Part shown: positions 39,372 through 48,862 of the stretch, piece by piece
How positions within the stretch are numbered: position 1 is the first letter of the stretch
Layout: the number at the start of each line of letters is the position of its first letter
NCBI GenBank assembly: GCA_040752835.1
Contig: JBFMGG010000006.1
Location: 1 to 64,000, forward strand
Direction of reading: 5' to 3'
From: Campylobacterota bacterium
GTDB lineage: Bacteria > Campylobacterota > Campylobacteria > Campylobacterales > Sulfurimonadaceae
DNA length: 64,000 bases
Notes under the pieces: model-generated
Told to the model about the DNA's origin: nothing
Databases searched by the model: none
What the model saw: the letters and a program-made list of their open reading frames with translations, nothing else
Translations under genes and position numbers: made by a program

Positions 39372-40013
39372 ATGAACTTTCATGAAAAGCTCACGCCGGA
39401 TGAGCGTTTTTTGCTCCTCGCCGTGATGGTTCTTGCGCTGGGGGCGCTGGGCGCTCTCACCCTCGCGGTTCGGGGCGGACATCTGTTGCACCTGGATCAG
39501 GCGGTATTGGGGGGATTTCACAAGCTCAAAAACCCTTCTCTGGACCGTTTTTTCTCGTCGATCACGTGGCTTGGATCGCTCTGGGTCCTCCTCCCCGCCT
39601 ACGTCGTTTTGGTCCTGAGCCTCTCGAAAAGTTTCGAACACGTCGAACGGGTGATGGGGATCGGCTTTTTCGGCGCGATCATTACGACCTACGTCATTAA
39701 GTACCTGTTTGAGCGCAAACGTCCCCATTTTTTCGGGCCGATCGGTGAACTGCCGCTGGATCCGGCATTTCCGAGCGCCCACACGACCCAGATCATCGCG
39801 TTTAGCCTTTTGCTGTGGATCGTCGTCTACACCGGGCCGACGCTGGGCAATCTGGTCCTGAGTGCGGTGCTGCTGGGGATATCGGTAGGGGTAGTGCTCT
39901 CGCGGATGTACCTGCAGGTCCATTTTCCGACCGACGTCGTGGCGGGAACCCTGATTGCGCTGATCTGGGCCGCCATTGCAGTTTTGGCGGTCAAATCGGG
40001 AGCGGTGCGATGA
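39372..40013 (+). CDS. PAP2-family lipid phosphatase
   Basis: 213 residues from the ATG at 39372, which has AAGGGGGG upstream (the frame is open 8 more codons). About six membrane spans. The three catalytic motifs are present: KYLFERKRP, PSAHTTQ (usual PSGH) and SRMYLQVHFPTD. It removes phosphate from lipids such as phosphatidic acid or undecaprenyl pyrophosphate at the outer face of the inner membrane. It overlaps dgkA by 4 bp (ATGA), pairing a lipid phosphatase with the opposing lipid kinase. Confidence 0.9.
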   Translation: MNFHEKLTPDERFLLLAVMVLALGALGALTLAVRGGHLLHLDQAVLGGFHKLKNPSLDRFFSSITWLGSLWVLLPAYVVLVLSLSKSFEHVERVMGIGFFGAIITTYVIKYLFERKRPHFFGPIGELPLDPAFPSAHTTQIIAFSLLLWIVVYTGPTLGNLVLSAVLLGISVGVVLSRMYLQVHFPTDVVAGTLIALIWAAIAVLAVKSGAVR

Positions 40014-40408
40014 AAAACAAATTCCTGGGAACGGGGGAGCGCGGATACCATCCGTGGCGGAAGTTTCGGATTATCCTCTCGGGGCTGCGCTTTGCCGTTA
40101 TTTACGACTTCAGCGTCCTCTACAAAATCATCCTCTCGGTCGCGGTTTTGATTCCCGTGATGATTTTCAGCGACAAACTCAATGCGTCGCTGATCGTTCT
40201 GGCAACAGGGGTAATGCTCTCGGCGGAGATTTTCAACACGGCAATCGAAGCGATGTGCGATTTCATGGAGACCCGCTACAACGAAAAAATCCTCATCATC
40301 AAGGACATTGCCGCAGCAGCGGCGGGAATTAGCATCTTTGCGTGGCTGGCGGTATTGGCGTTCGAGCTGGTCGAACTTTTACCGCTTTTGCGTTCTATCG
40401 CCGGATAA
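40010..40408 (+). CDS. dgkA: Diacylglycerol kinase
   Basis: 132 residues, three membrane spans, with the DgkA active-site helix AEIFNTAIEAMCDF. It phosphorylates diacylglycerol, or undecaprenol in related enzymes. The start ATG overlaps the phosphatase stop. Its 3' end overlaps the oppositely oriented SH3 gene by 14 bp, so the two transcripts are antisense at their ends. Confidence 0.93.
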   Translation: MKNKFLGTGERGYHPWRKFRIILSGLRFAVIYDFSVLYKIILSVAVLIPVMIFSDKLNASLIVLATGVMLSAEIFNTAIEAMCDFMETRYNEKILIIKDIAAAAAGISIFAWLAVLAFELVELLPLLRSIAG

Positions 40409-41852
40409 CGTCGCTCTCGCGAACCCACAGGTTTTCATCCGGACGGGTCGGCTGCCATACACGGTTGACGAAATACCCCGTAATGTGGACCCATCCTCCC
40501 GAGGGGGAACCGGCAGTGAAAGAGCGGCGCGCTTCCCACGTATCGACGACCGACCCTCCCGGAGCATTGTAAATCGGCGCGTTCGAAGCCATCCGGTAGG
40601 CGGACGATCCCCCTTTTTTCGGTGCGGGAGCCGCCGCTTTCGCCGGCTCCGGAGAGACGCTTCTGGCCACGGGGCGAGCATCGCGCACCGGGACGGCGGC
40701 GACCGACGTTTTGCGGCTTTGGGCGGCGGAAAGATCGTTTTTGAGCTTGGCAATCTGCGCTTCGGCCTGTACAAGCCTGCTTTGGAGCGCCTTCACCTGC
40801 TGGGGGGTTTCGGCGGTTCTGGTGACGATCTTCTCTACCGGACGGTCCTTGTAAACCACTTTTTCCTGCGTCACGATGCGGTCTTTGTAAACTACTTTTT
40901 CGACCACTTTTTCTTTCGTTGCGGGAGCTTTTTTAAGCTTCTCGATCGTCGTTTTCGCGGATGCGAGTTCGGTTTGCAGCGCTTTGATCTGCTCGGTCGG
41001 CTGTACCGTTTTCGTCACGATTTTCTCGACCGGACGGTCGCGGTAAACGACTTTTTCAACTACCTTGACCGACGGTGACGTCACCGGTTTGGACGCTTTG
41101 AGGTTGGCGATTTCGGCACGGGCGGCAGAGAGCTCGCGCTGGAGCGATGCGAGTTTGTCGGTCGGTTCGACCACTTTGGTGACGACTTTTTCGCGCACGG
41201 GAGCGCTCTGTAGCCGCTGAATCGCGGCGTTGGCTTTTTCCAGTTCCCGCCGGAGCGCCTGTACCTGCTGGGATTCGGCGGCCGATACGGCGGGAGTCGC
41301 CGGTTTCGCCGCGGTATGTGCGGCGGCAAGTTCTTTTCGCAGCCGGGCGATTTCGACCCGTGCGTCGGCAGCCTCTTTGCGCAATGATGCGGCAGAACTC
41401 TTTTTCAGGTCGTTTTCCAGAAGACGAACCTGTTCTTTGGCCTTGGCCAGTGCTTTGGTGAGGTTCTCCCGCTCGATTTTGCCTACTTTGACCGCATTGG
41501 CCTCTTTGGCCAGCCGTTCGCTGCGGGCCGCAACCGACCGCAACTGCTCGTCGCGCGAGGTGAGGGTTTTTTCCAGGCTTTGGATCACCCCTTTTTTACG
41601 CCCGATTTCCTGCTCGATCTCGCGGTTGCGTTGCTGGAGAGATTTGAGCTGTTCGGCGTTCTCTTTGATCTGCGCTTCGAGGCGTGCAATTCGGGTCTGA
41701 TACCCTTTGATCTTCGGATTGGCTTCCTGGGACTGCCGGCACTCTTCGTATTTTTGGCGCAGTTTCGCGACGTCGCCCAGTATGCTCTGCGTCTCTCCGC
41801 CTGCCCCGTAAAGATACCCCGCGGCGATCAAACTTGCAAACAGCGTCTTCAT
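40395..41852 (-). CDS. Secreted coiled-coil protein with internal repeats and C-terminal SH3-like domain
   Basis: 485 residues. A signal peptide (about 1-17) is followed by a long Glu/Lys/Gln coiled coil (about 20-350). Within it are proline-punctuated repeats built on the unit KVVYKDRPVEKIVT, seen at about three places between 40840 and 41070, alternating with heptad stretches such as QVKALQSRLVQAEAQIAKLK. The last 75 residues (YNAPGGSVVDTW to ENLWVRESDVIRR) look like a bacterial SH3 domain that binds cell-wall peptides. It could be a periplasmic spacer or scaffold. It overlaps the trmA stop by 4 bp. Confidence 0.75.
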   Translation of the reverse strand: MKTLFASLIAAGYLYGAGGETQSILGDVAKLRQKYEECRQSQEANPKIKGYQTRIARLEAQIKENAEQLKSLQQRNREIEQEIGRKKGVIQSLEKTLTSRDEQLRSVAARSERLAKEANAVKVGKIERENLTKALAKAKEQVRLLENDLKKSSAASLRKEAADARVEIARLRKELAAAHTAAKPATPAVSAAESQQVQALRRELEKANAAIQRLQSAPVREKVVTKVVEPTDKLASLQRELSAARAEIANLKASKPVTSPSVKVVEKVVYRDRPVEKIVTKTVQPTEQIKALQTELASAKTTIEKLKKAPATKEKVVEKVVYKDRIVTQEKVVYKDRPVEKIVTRTAETPQQVKALQSRLVQAEAQIAKLKNDLSAAQSRKTSVAAVPVRDARPVARSVSPEPAKAAAPAPKKGGSSAYRMASNAPIYNAPGGSVVDTWEARRSFTAGSPSGGWVHITGYFVNRVWQPTRPDENLWVRESDVIRR

Positions 41853-42967
41853 AACACCCCTTCTTTCTTGACCAGTTTGACTCCCATCTCCAGATGGTGG
41901 GTATAGGGAAACTGATCGAATGCCGCCATCCCGGTGATTTTATGGGTCCGTTCGAGGATTTCGAGATCGCGCACCAAAGTCTCGGGGTTGCAGGAAATAT
42001 ACAGGAGATGCTCAAACCGTGCCGCAAACGCGCAGGGCTCTTCACCCAGCCCCGCGCGCGGCGGGTCCACGAAAAGGGTTTTGAGGCGGTAATCATCCAG
42101 ATCGACCCCCTCCATTCGGTTGAACACGCGCACGCGGTCGAGCGCCATCGTAAATTCTTCGGCGCTCATCCGGACAAAATCGATATTGTCGACGCCGTTG
42201 AGTTTCATGTTCTCTCTGGCAGCGGCGATGGAGGATTTGGAAATTTCGGTCGCGAGGACCCGATCGAAACGTGACGCGAACGGTATCGTAAAGTTCCCCG
42301 CACCGCAGTAAAGCTCGAGGAGGTCGCCGCCGATTCCACCCAGCTGTTGCAGCGACCAGCCGATCATCTCCGCGTTGACCTGTGCATTGGGCTGGGTAAA
42401 GCTGTTTTCGATATGGACGTAACGGTAATCGCGTTCCCCTACCCGAATCGTTTCGGTAACGTAATCGCGGCTGGCAACGATCTTTTGCCCGCGGCTGCGC
42501 CCGATGACCCCGATGCCCAGCCGCTCTTCGAGCTGCCGTGCCTGCGAAAGCCACGCGTCGTCGAGTCTGCGGTGATACAGGAGGCTGACCAGCACCTCAT
42601 TATCCCGCGAGGCGAGAAAATCGGCGCCGAAAAGTTTGTATCCCATTCCGAGCTCGGAAACGGCCGGGAGAAGGCGCTCCATAGCATCCGCGATGGGTTC
42701 TGAGACGATGCCGCATCCTGCGATCCGGAGCATCCCCTGCCGATCGAGGCGATTCATCGCATAACTCATCCCCTCGTCGTCGTGATAGATTTTGAATTCG
42801 GCGCGGGAGCGGAAGCGTTGGCTTGGGGAGCGAAAAACCTCTATTTCCCCTCCGTAGAGCGGAACAAACATGTCGCGAACGTGTGCGAGCTTGTGTTCGA
42901 GCTGCCCCTCGTATCCGCTTTCATAATCGCGGCAGCTGCCGCAGACCCCGAAATAATTACACTGCAC
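41849..42967 (-). CDS. trmA: tRNA (uracil-5)-methyltransferase
   Basis: 372 residues. The N-terminal CNYFGVCGSCRDYESGYEGQL is typical of epsilonproteobacterial TrmA. The SAM motif LLELYCGAGNFTIPFA, the DPPRAG motif and the catalytic cysteine segment LLYISCNPETLVRDL follow. It makes ribothymidine at position 54 of tRNA. The start is a GTG with AAAGG upstream, 17 bp after the fliP stop. Confidence 0.92.
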   Translation of the reverse strand: MQCNYFGVCGSCRDYESGYEGQLEHKLAHVRDMFVPLYGGEIEVFRSPSQRFRSRAEFKIYHDDEGMSYAMNRLDRQGMLRIAGCGIVSEPIADAMERLLPAVSELGMGYKLFGADFLASRDNEVLVSLLYHRRLDDAWLSQARQLEERLGIGVIGRSRGQKIVASRDYVTETIRVGERDYRYVHIENSFTQPNAQVNAEMIGWSLQQLGGIGGDLLELYCGAGNFTIPFASRFDRVLATEISKSSIAAARENMKLNGVDNIDFVRMSAEEFTMALDRVRVFNRMEGVDLDDYRLKTLFVDPPRAGLGEEPCAFAARFEHLLYISCNPETLVRDLEILERTHKITGMAAFDQFPYTHHLEMGVKLVKKEGVL

Positions 42968-42984
42968 GAAAGACCTTTAAAGCG

Positions 42985-43719
42985 CTATTTGACACTGGCT
43001 ATAAGATTGCCGATGAGGAGGTTCCAGCCGTCCACCATCACAAAGACGAGTATCTTGAACGGCATCGAAATCATGACGGGGGGCAACATCATCATCCCCA
43101 TCGACATCAGTATCGACGCGACAACCATGTCGATAACGAGGAAAGGGAGAAAGAGGAGAAACCCGATCTCAAAAGCCGTTTTGAGTTCGCTGATGACGAA
43201 CGCCGGGATCACGATGGTAAGAGGCACCTCTTTGATCGACTGGGGGTTTTCCATGTGCCGGATCCGTAAAAAGAGCGCAAGGTCTTTTTCGCGGGTGTTG
43301 CGGACCATGAAGTTTTTGAACGGTTCGGTCGTTTTCTCGAACGCCTCGTCGTAGGTGATCAGCTCTTCGCTGTAGGGCTTGATCCCTTCATCGTAGGCTT
43401 TGGTAGCGACGGGTTCCATGACGAACACCGTAAGGATGAGCGCGAGCATCACGAGCAGCTGCGTCGGCGGGACCTGCTGGGTTCCCAGCGCCTGGCGCAA
43501 AAACCCGAACACGATCACAAAACGGGTGAAAGTCGTCATCACGAGCACCAGGCTCGGGGCGAGGAAAAGGACCGTGAGGACGAGGAGGACGTTGAGCGAG
43601 CTCACCACCTCTTCGGGCGTTTCGGGGGCGGTCAGGTTGAAGTTCATCGCCGGTACCTGGGCGTCTTCGGCCCACAGCATCAACGGGATCATCAAGAGCA
43701 AAAAGACCAAACGACCCAA
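42985..43719 (-). CDS. fliP: Flagellar export gate protein FliP
   Basis: 244 residues with a cleavable signal (ending LMLWAE) and four membrane spans; motifs include APSLVLVMTTFTRFVIVFGFLRQALGTQQVPP and GFLLFLPFLVIDMVVASILMSMGMMMLPP. FliP5-FliQ4-FliR forms the export channel, which FliO helps assemble; a FliO-like gene is at 21007. The frame starts at a TTG (43719) with a GCGGGG stretch upstream; no ATG precedes the signal peptide. It is divergent from glmU, as I recall it is in C. jejuni. Confidence 0.96.
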   Translation of the reverse strand: MGRLVFLLLMIPLMLWAEDAQVPAMNFNLTAPETPEEVVSSLNVLLVLTVLFLAPSLVLVMTTFTRFVIVFGFLRQALGTQQVPPTQLLVMLALILTVFVMEPVATKAYDEGIKPYSEELITYDEAFEKTTEPFKNFMVRNTREKDLALFLRIRHMENPQSIKEVPLTIVIPAFVISELKTAFEIGFLLFLPFLVIDMVVASILMSMGMMMLPPVMISMPFKILVFVMVDGWNLLIGNLIASVK

Positions 43720-43836
43720 ACCGTACCCCGCACTTTCGAAAATGAATTGTTTTTAATGAGGCGATAATACCACAAACTAAGGGTGTATCTCGATTAAATT
43801 CTGATAAAATTGCATCAAATCAATGCAGGAGCTTTT

Positions 43837-45147
43837 ATGTCCCATTCTCTTTCTATCGTCATTCTCGCCGCCGGAAAAGGGAGTCGGATGAAATCGCCCA
43901 CAGCCAAGGTCCTCCATCGGATCTGCGGGCGCGAAATGCTCTATTACAGCATCAAGGCGGCCCGGGAGATCACCGACGACGTTATCGTCGTCATCGCCCA
44001 TCAAAAAGAGGCGGTAAAAGCGGCAATGGAACGCCATTTCGAAGGCTTGACCTTTGTCGTGCAGGATGCCGAAAACTTCCCCGGAACGGGCGGAGCGATG
44101 AAGGGAGTGACCCCCAAATACGACGACGTCCTCGTCCTCAACGGCGACATGCCCCTCATCACGCGCGGCTCGATCGAGCGTTTCCTCGCCAATCCCGCCG
44201 ACATCGTCATGTCGGTCATCCCCCTCGATGATCCCAGCGGATACGGCCGCGTCGTGATCGAAGCGGGGAGTGTCGAACGGATCGTCGAAGAAAAAGACGC
44301 CACCGAGGCGCAAAAAGCGATCAATACGGTCAACGCCGGAGTCTACGCGTTCAAACACCACGTATTGCAAAACTACATTCCCCGCCTCTCCAACAACAAT
44401 GCGCAGGGGGAATACTACCTCACCGACGTCATCGAGATGGCGCGGGGCGACGGCCTCTCCATCGCCCCGCTGTATGTGGGCGAAGAGGAGTTCAAAGGGG
44501 TCAATTCCAAAGCCGATCTCGCCCACGCCGAAGAGATCATGATGGAACGGATTCGCAAAGCGTGGATGGACGCTGGGGTGATCCTGCAGCTTCCCCAGAC
44601 GATCTACATCGAAGAAGGGGTCCGCTTCGTCGGCGAGTGCATCGTTGAAAACGGTGCCCGTCTGTGCGGAGAGAGCCTCATCGAGAATTCGCACGTCAAA
44701 GCCCACAGCGTCATCGAAGATTCGACCCTCCGAAATTCCGACGTCGGGCCGCTCGCCCACCTGCGCCCGCAGAGCGTGCTGGAAAACACCCACGTCGGCA
44801 ACTTCGTCGAAGTGAAAAAATCCCACCTCCGCGGAGTGAAGGCCGGGCACCTGAGCTATCTGGGGGATGCCGACATCGACGAGGGGACGAACATCGGCGC
44901 GGGGACCATCACCTGTAACTACGACGGGATGAAAAAATACCGCACCGTGATCGGCAAAAACGTCTTCGTCGGCAGCGACAGCCAGCTCGTCGCCCCCGTC
45001 GAAATCGCCGACAACGTCATGATCGCCGCGGGAACCACCCTCACCGCCGGCAAATACGAAAGCGGCATCCTCGTCCTCAGCCGCACCCCTGTCCGTAAAG
45101 TCGCGGGCTTCTTCGCCAAATTTTTCGGCAAAGGGAAAGAATGCTGA
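43837..45147 (+). CDS. glmU: Bifunctional GlmU (UDP-GlcNAc pyrophosphorylase / acetyltransferase)
   Basis: 436 residues from the ATG at 43837 (AGGAG upstream; 9 codons of open frame before it are ignored). The uridylyltransferase domain begins SIVILAAGKGSRMKSPTAKVLH. The left-handed helix acetyltransferase domain shows hexapeptide repeats and ends NIGAGTITCNYDGMKKYRTVIG and FVGSDSQLVAPVEI. It makes UDP-GlcNAc for peptidoglycan and LPS. It opens a six-gene overlapping chain, with a TAAAAT box about 30 bp upstream. Confidence 0.96.
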   Translation: MSHSLSIVILAAGKGSRMKSPTAKVLHRICGREMLYYSIKAAREITDDVIVVIAHQKEAVKAAMERHFEGLTFVVQDAENFPGTGGAMKGVTPKYDDVLVLNGDMPLITRGSIERFLANPADIVMSVIPLDDPSGYGRVVIEAGSVERIVEEKDATEAQKAINTVNAGVYAFKHHVLQNYIPRLSNNNAQGEYYLTDVIEMARGDGLSIAPLYVGEEEFKGVNSKADLAHAEEIMMERIRKAWMDAGVILQLPQTIYIEEGVRFVGECIVENGARLCGESLIENSHVKAHSVIEDSTLRNSDVGPLAHLRPQSVLENTHVGNFVEVKKSHLRGVKAGHLSYLGDADIDEGTNIGAGTITCNYDGMKKYRTVIGKNVFVGSDSQLVAPVEIADNVMIAAGTTLTAGKYESGILVLSRTPVRKVAGFFAKFFGKGKEC

Positions 45148-46421
45148 TTCCACCGACCCTGCTTGCGGGCAAAAAAATCCTTTTGGGGGTGACCGGATCG
45201 ATCGCGGCGTATAAAACGCTCGAGCTGGTGCGGCTCTTTACGAAAGCGGGAGCCGACGTACGCGTGGTGATGAGCCCCGCGGCCAAAAAATTCGTCCAGC
45301 CTCTCAGTTTCGAAGCCCTCAGCCGCAACGCGGTACTTGACGATACCAACGAATCGTGGTCGGACGATTTCAACCACATCAAAATTTCGCAGTGGGCCGA
45401 TGTCATGGTGATCGCTCCCGCCACCGCCAACACCATCGCCAAACTCGCCAACGGGATCGCCGACACGATCCTCACCCAGTGTGCCCTGGCGTTTGCGGGG
45501 CCCAAAGTGCTGGCCCCCTCCGCCAATACGAACATGATCCAAAACCCCATGATCCAGGGATCGCTCAAAATGCTTGCGATGTCGGGCTACGAGAGCGTCT
45601 CGACCCAGACCAAAGAGCTCGCCTGCCAGACGACGGGCGACGGTGCGATGGCCGAACCCCTCGACATCTTTTACGAAACGGCAAGAGTATTGCTCAAAGA
45701 CCCTTTCTGGGAAGACCGCCGCGTGGTCGTTACCGGCGGCGGAACCAGAGAAAAAATCGACGAAGTGCGCTACGTCTCCAATTTTTCTTCGGGGAAAATG
45801 GCCAAAGCGATCGCCCTTTCGCTCTACCTCAAAGGATCGGACGTCTGCTACATCACGACCAAAGGGGCCGAAGGCCTCCCCAAAGGGATCTATACGATCG
45901 ACGTCGACGATGCCGCCGAAATGCTGGAGTATACCCGCGATGCGGTCCGTGTCGCCAAAAAAGGGAAACTGAGCAAACCTTCGCTCACCAGCACCGAAGC
46001 GATCCGGCTCATCCAAAAACGCCCCTATTTGTTCATGGTCGCGGCGGTTGCCGATTTCACCCCCAAATTCCCCCAGCGGGGGAAACTCAAAAAATCGACC
46101 CTCGGAGAGCACTGGCAGATCGAGCTCACCCAGACCTCCGACATCCTAAGTACCCTAGCGCAGGAACGCGACGGGGTCACCACGATTGCTTTCAAAGCGG
46201 AAATGGATACCCAAGAGGGGCTTGAAAACGCCCGAAAGCTGCTGAGGGAAAAAGCGGTCGACGCCGTTTGCTACAATCTGCTCGATGACGCCAAAAGTTT
46301 CGGTGGGGAAGAGAACACGATCACCTTCATCACCCCCGAACAGCAGATCGATCTGGGACGCCATACCAAATTCGACCTTGCCGACAAAATTTTACATCAC
46401 GCACAAGCCTGTACCTTATGA
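45141..46421 (+). CDS. coaBC: Bifunctional CoaBC (phosphopantothenoylcysteine synthetase/decarboxylase)
   Basis: 426 residues. The N-terminal CoaC flavoprotein has GVTGSIAAYKTLELVRLF and VIAPATANTIAKLANGIADTIL; the C-terminal CoaB half has TGGGTREKIDEVRYVSNFSSGKMAKAIA and the ligase segment AAVADFTPKF. It converts 4'-phosphopantothenate plus cysteine to 4'-phosphopantetheine for coenzyme A. The usual CoaC PAMN segment reads APSANTNM here, a small departure. It starts inside the glmU end (7-bp overlap). Confidence 0.93.
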   Translation: MLIPPTLLAGKKILLGVTGSIAAYKTLELVRLFTKAGADVRVVMSPAAKKFVQPLSFEALSRNAVLDDTNESWSDDFNHIKISQWADVMVIAPATANTIAKLANGIADTILTQCALAFAGPKVLAPSANTNMIQNPMIQGSLKMLAMSGYESVSTQTKELACQTTGDGAMAEPLDIFYETARVLLKDPFWEDRRVVVTGGGTREKIDEVRYVSNFSSGKMAKAIALSLYLKGSDVCYITTKGAEGLPKGIYTIDVDDAAEMLEYTRDAVRVAKKGKLSKPSLTSTEAIRLIQKRPYLFMVAAVADFTPKFPQRGKLKKSTLGEHWQIELTQTSDILSTLAQERDGVTTIAFKAEMDTQEGLENARKLLREKAVDAVCYNLLDDAKSFGGEENTITFITPEQQIDLGRHTKFDLADKILHHAQACTL

Positions 46422-47098
46422 GCAACCGCGCACGCCACATCGCCATCATCATGGACGGTAACGGCCGTTGGGCGCAGGCCCAGGGCAAAAGCCGCACCGC
46501 CGGCCATGAAAAAGGGGCCGAAACGGTACGCAGAATCACCACTTTCTGCGCCGAAAACGACGAAATCGAGCGCCTGACCCTCTATGCGTTCAGCACCGAA
46601 AACTGGAAACGTCCCAAACTCGAAGTGGAATTTTTGATGAAGCTCCTCGACAAATATCTCAAAAACGAGCTGAAAACCTACCTCGAGGGGAATATCCGCT
46701 TCGAGCCGATCGGGGATCTTTCCCACTTCTCCCCCTCTTTGCGCAAGACGATCGAACGGGTGCGCGAAGAGACGGCCCGATGCAGCGGACTCGTCCAGAG
46801 CCTCGCGCTCAACTACGGCGCACAGGATGAGATCGTCCGGGCCGCGAACGCACTGCTCGAGCGGGGCGAGGCAATCAGCGCCGAATCGCTCGGGCGCGCC
46901 CTGGATACGGACGAAAACGTCGACCTCCTCATCCGCACAGGGGGAGACCACCGCCTCTCGAATTTCCTGCTGTGGCAGTCGGCATACGCCGAGCTGTTCT
47001 TTACCGATACGCTGTGGCCCGATTTTACGACCGCGGAGTTTGAACGGATCATCAAAAAATTCAAAACGGTCGAAAGACGCTTCGGAGGGCTTAACTGA
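46418..47098 (+). CDS. uppS: Undecaprenyl pyrophosphate synthase
   Basis: 226 residues, cis-prenyltransferase. Motifs: HIAIIMDGNGRWAQAQGKSRTAGHEKGA (catalytic aspartate and phosphate loop), TLYAFSTENWKRP and LLIRTGGDHRLSNFLLWQSAYAELFF. It makes the C55 carrier for wall and O-antigen synthesis. The ATG overlaps the coaBC stop (ATGA). Confidence 0.96.
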   Translation: MSNRARHIAIIMDGNGRWAQAQGKSRTAGHEKGAETVRRITTFCAENDEIERLTLYAFSTENWKRPKLEVEFLMKLLDKYLKNELKTYLEGNIRFEPIGDLSHFSPSLRKTIERVREETARCSGLVQSLALNYGAQDEIVRAANALLERGEAISAESLGRALDTDENVDLLIRTGGDHRLSNFLLWQSAYAELFFTDTLWPDFTTAEFERIIKKFKTVERRFGGLN

Positions 47099-47847
47099 TG
47101 GAATGGATACTGGTATTTCTTCTCGGTGCGGCGATCGGTTCGTTCATGAACGTCGTCATCCTCCGTCTCCCCAGAGACGAAAGCGTTTCGTTTCCCGCAT
47201 CCCACTGTATGAGTTGCAACACGCCGCTGCGTTTTTACCACAACATCCCGATCTTCTCGTGGCTTTTCCTCCGGGGGAAATGCGGCTTTTGCGGTGCGAA
47301 GATCTCGCTGCAGTACCCTTTCGTCGAGCTGCTCGGCGGGCTCATTTTCCTCCTCTGCGCGATGAAGCTGGGGATTTCCCTCCCTGCGGCCGGAATCGCT
47401 CTGGCCTTTGTTCTCCTGCTGGCCCTTTCGCTCATCGACTACCGCTACAAGATGGTTCCCGACAGCCTCAACCTCGCCGCCCTCACCCTCGCGGTGATCA
47501 GCGCGACCTCGTTCGCCCATCTGGCCTACAATTTTCAAAACGCCCTCCTCTTCGCGGGGGGATTCACGCTGCTGCGTTTTTACCTCTCCTACGCGATCAA
47601 AAAAGAGGCGATGGGCGAAGCCGACATCATGATCGCGGCGACGATGGGGGCGATGTTGGGAATCCAGCTCGCGCTGGCGGCGATTTTCATCGGGGCGCTG
47701 CTTGCCCTCCCCGCACTCCTCCTCACCCGCAGCGAGGATGAAGAATCGCAGCAGCTCCCGTTCATCCCTTTCCTGGCGATGGGGGCATGGATCGCCCTCA
47801 TGTTCGACGGATACATCACTACCTATCTGGCAGGCCTTTATGGATAA
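47098..47847 (+). CDS. Prepilin peptidase (A24 family)
   Basis: 249 residues, about seven membrane spans. The cytoplasmic zinc loop with paired cysteines (CMSCNTPLRFYHN, then CGFCGAKIS) and the two catalytic aspartates (LSLIDYRYKMVPD and GEADIMIAATMG) are all present. It cleaves type IV pilin or type II pseudopilin leaders, and full-length forms also methylate the new N-terminus. No pilin gene is in this window. Start and uppS stop share one base (TGATG). Confidence 0.92.
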   Translation: MEWILVFLLGAAIGSFMNVVILRLPRDESVSFPASHCMSCNTPLRFYHNIPIFSWLFLRGKCGFCGAKISLQYPFVELLGGLIFLLCAMKLGISLPAAGIALAFVLLLALSLIDYRYKMVPDSLNLAALTLAVISATSFAHLAYNFQNALLFAGGFTLLRFYLSYAIKKEAMGEADIMIAATMGAMLGIQLALAAIFIGALLALPALLLTRSEDEESQQLPFIPFLAMGAWIALMFDGYITTYLAGLYG

Positions 47848-48862
47848 ACTACGTCGCTATATCCTCTCGAACCTTTCGCTGCTGTTCTTTTCGATCTTTC
47901 TGCCGCTGTTTGCGATCGCGTCGGTCATTTTCATGATCAAGCTGGCGACCTATACCGCCGTCATCCAGCTCACCCTCGCCGAGATGGGAAAACTCTACCT
48001 TTTCGTCCTCCCCGAACTGCTGTTTTACACCCTGCCGATCTCGTTTTTCGTCAGCGGTGCGCTGACCCTCTATCGCCTCTCGAACGACAACGAAATGGTC
48101 GTCGTCTTTTCGCTCGGGATCCCTCCGCGCTTTATCGCCCGGGTCCTCGCCGCCCCCGCACTGCTGCTCTCGCTGCTGCTGTTTATCGATTATCTGGTCG
48201 TCACCCCCTACATCAAAACGATCTCGGCCAACTTCCTCGACCAGAAAAAAGCCGAAGCGAAATTCAACCTCTCGGCTTCGGAGTTCGGGCACAACTTCGG
48301 CGAGTGGATGCTCTTTATCAACAAAAGCGACAACGCCGAGCGCGCCTACGGCGACATCGTCTTGTTCAGCAAAGAGATGAAAGACGAAATCCTGATTTCG
48401 GCCAAAAGCGCCGAACTGATCAACAACAACGGCATACTCCAGTTCCGCCTGAGCAAAGGGGAAAGCTACAGCTACAACGACGAAGTCTTCAAGCAGATGC
48501 CGTTCGAAACGGCCTACATCAACGACATGATGAGCACCGACCAGACCCGCTACGTCGATACCCTCGATTACTGGACGAATACGGACCGCCGCGACAAAAA
48601 AGACCAGCTGCTCATCACCAACACGCTGCTGAGCCTATTTCCCCTCCTCTCGGTATGGCTCATGATCGCGCTGGGAGTCGTCCACGCCCGCCACCAGAAA
48701 CGGTGGATCTACCTCTGGATGTTTCTTTCCATCGTCGGTTTCTACGCCGCTGCGATCGTGATCCAGAAATGGCTTGATTTCCACACGATCTGGGCTACCG
48801 CCCTTGTATGGTTCATCCTCTCGTACGGTTTTTACCGACGCCTGGTAGGCCGACGCTTTTGA
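47840..48862 (+). CDS. LptF/LptG family permease for LPS transport
   Basis: 340 residues from the ATG at 47840, overlapping the peptidase stop by 8 bp; upstream frame extension is the peptidase gene in another frame. Three N-terminal and three C-terminal membrane spans flank a periplasmic beta-jellyroll region (about 140-260), the family plan. LptF or LptG pairs with LptB to pull LPS from the inner membrane. LptF and LptG cannot be separated by eye. Confidence 0.87.
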   Translation: MDKLRRYILSNLSLLFFSIFLPLFAIASVIFMIKLATYTAVIQLTLAEMGKLYLFVLPELLFYTLPISFFVSGALTLYRLSNDNEMVVVFSLGIPPRFIARVLAAPALLLSLLLFIDYLVVTPYIKTISANFLDQKKAEAKFNLSASEFGHNFGEWMLFINKSDNAERAYGDIVLFSKEMKDEILISAKSAELINNNGILQFRLSKGESYSYNDEVFKQMPFETAYINDMMSTDQTRYVDTLDYWTNTDRRDKKDQLLITNTLLSLFPLLSVWLMIALGVVHARHQKRWIYLWMFLSIVGFYAAAIVIQKWLDFHTIWATALVWFILSYGFYRRLVGRRF

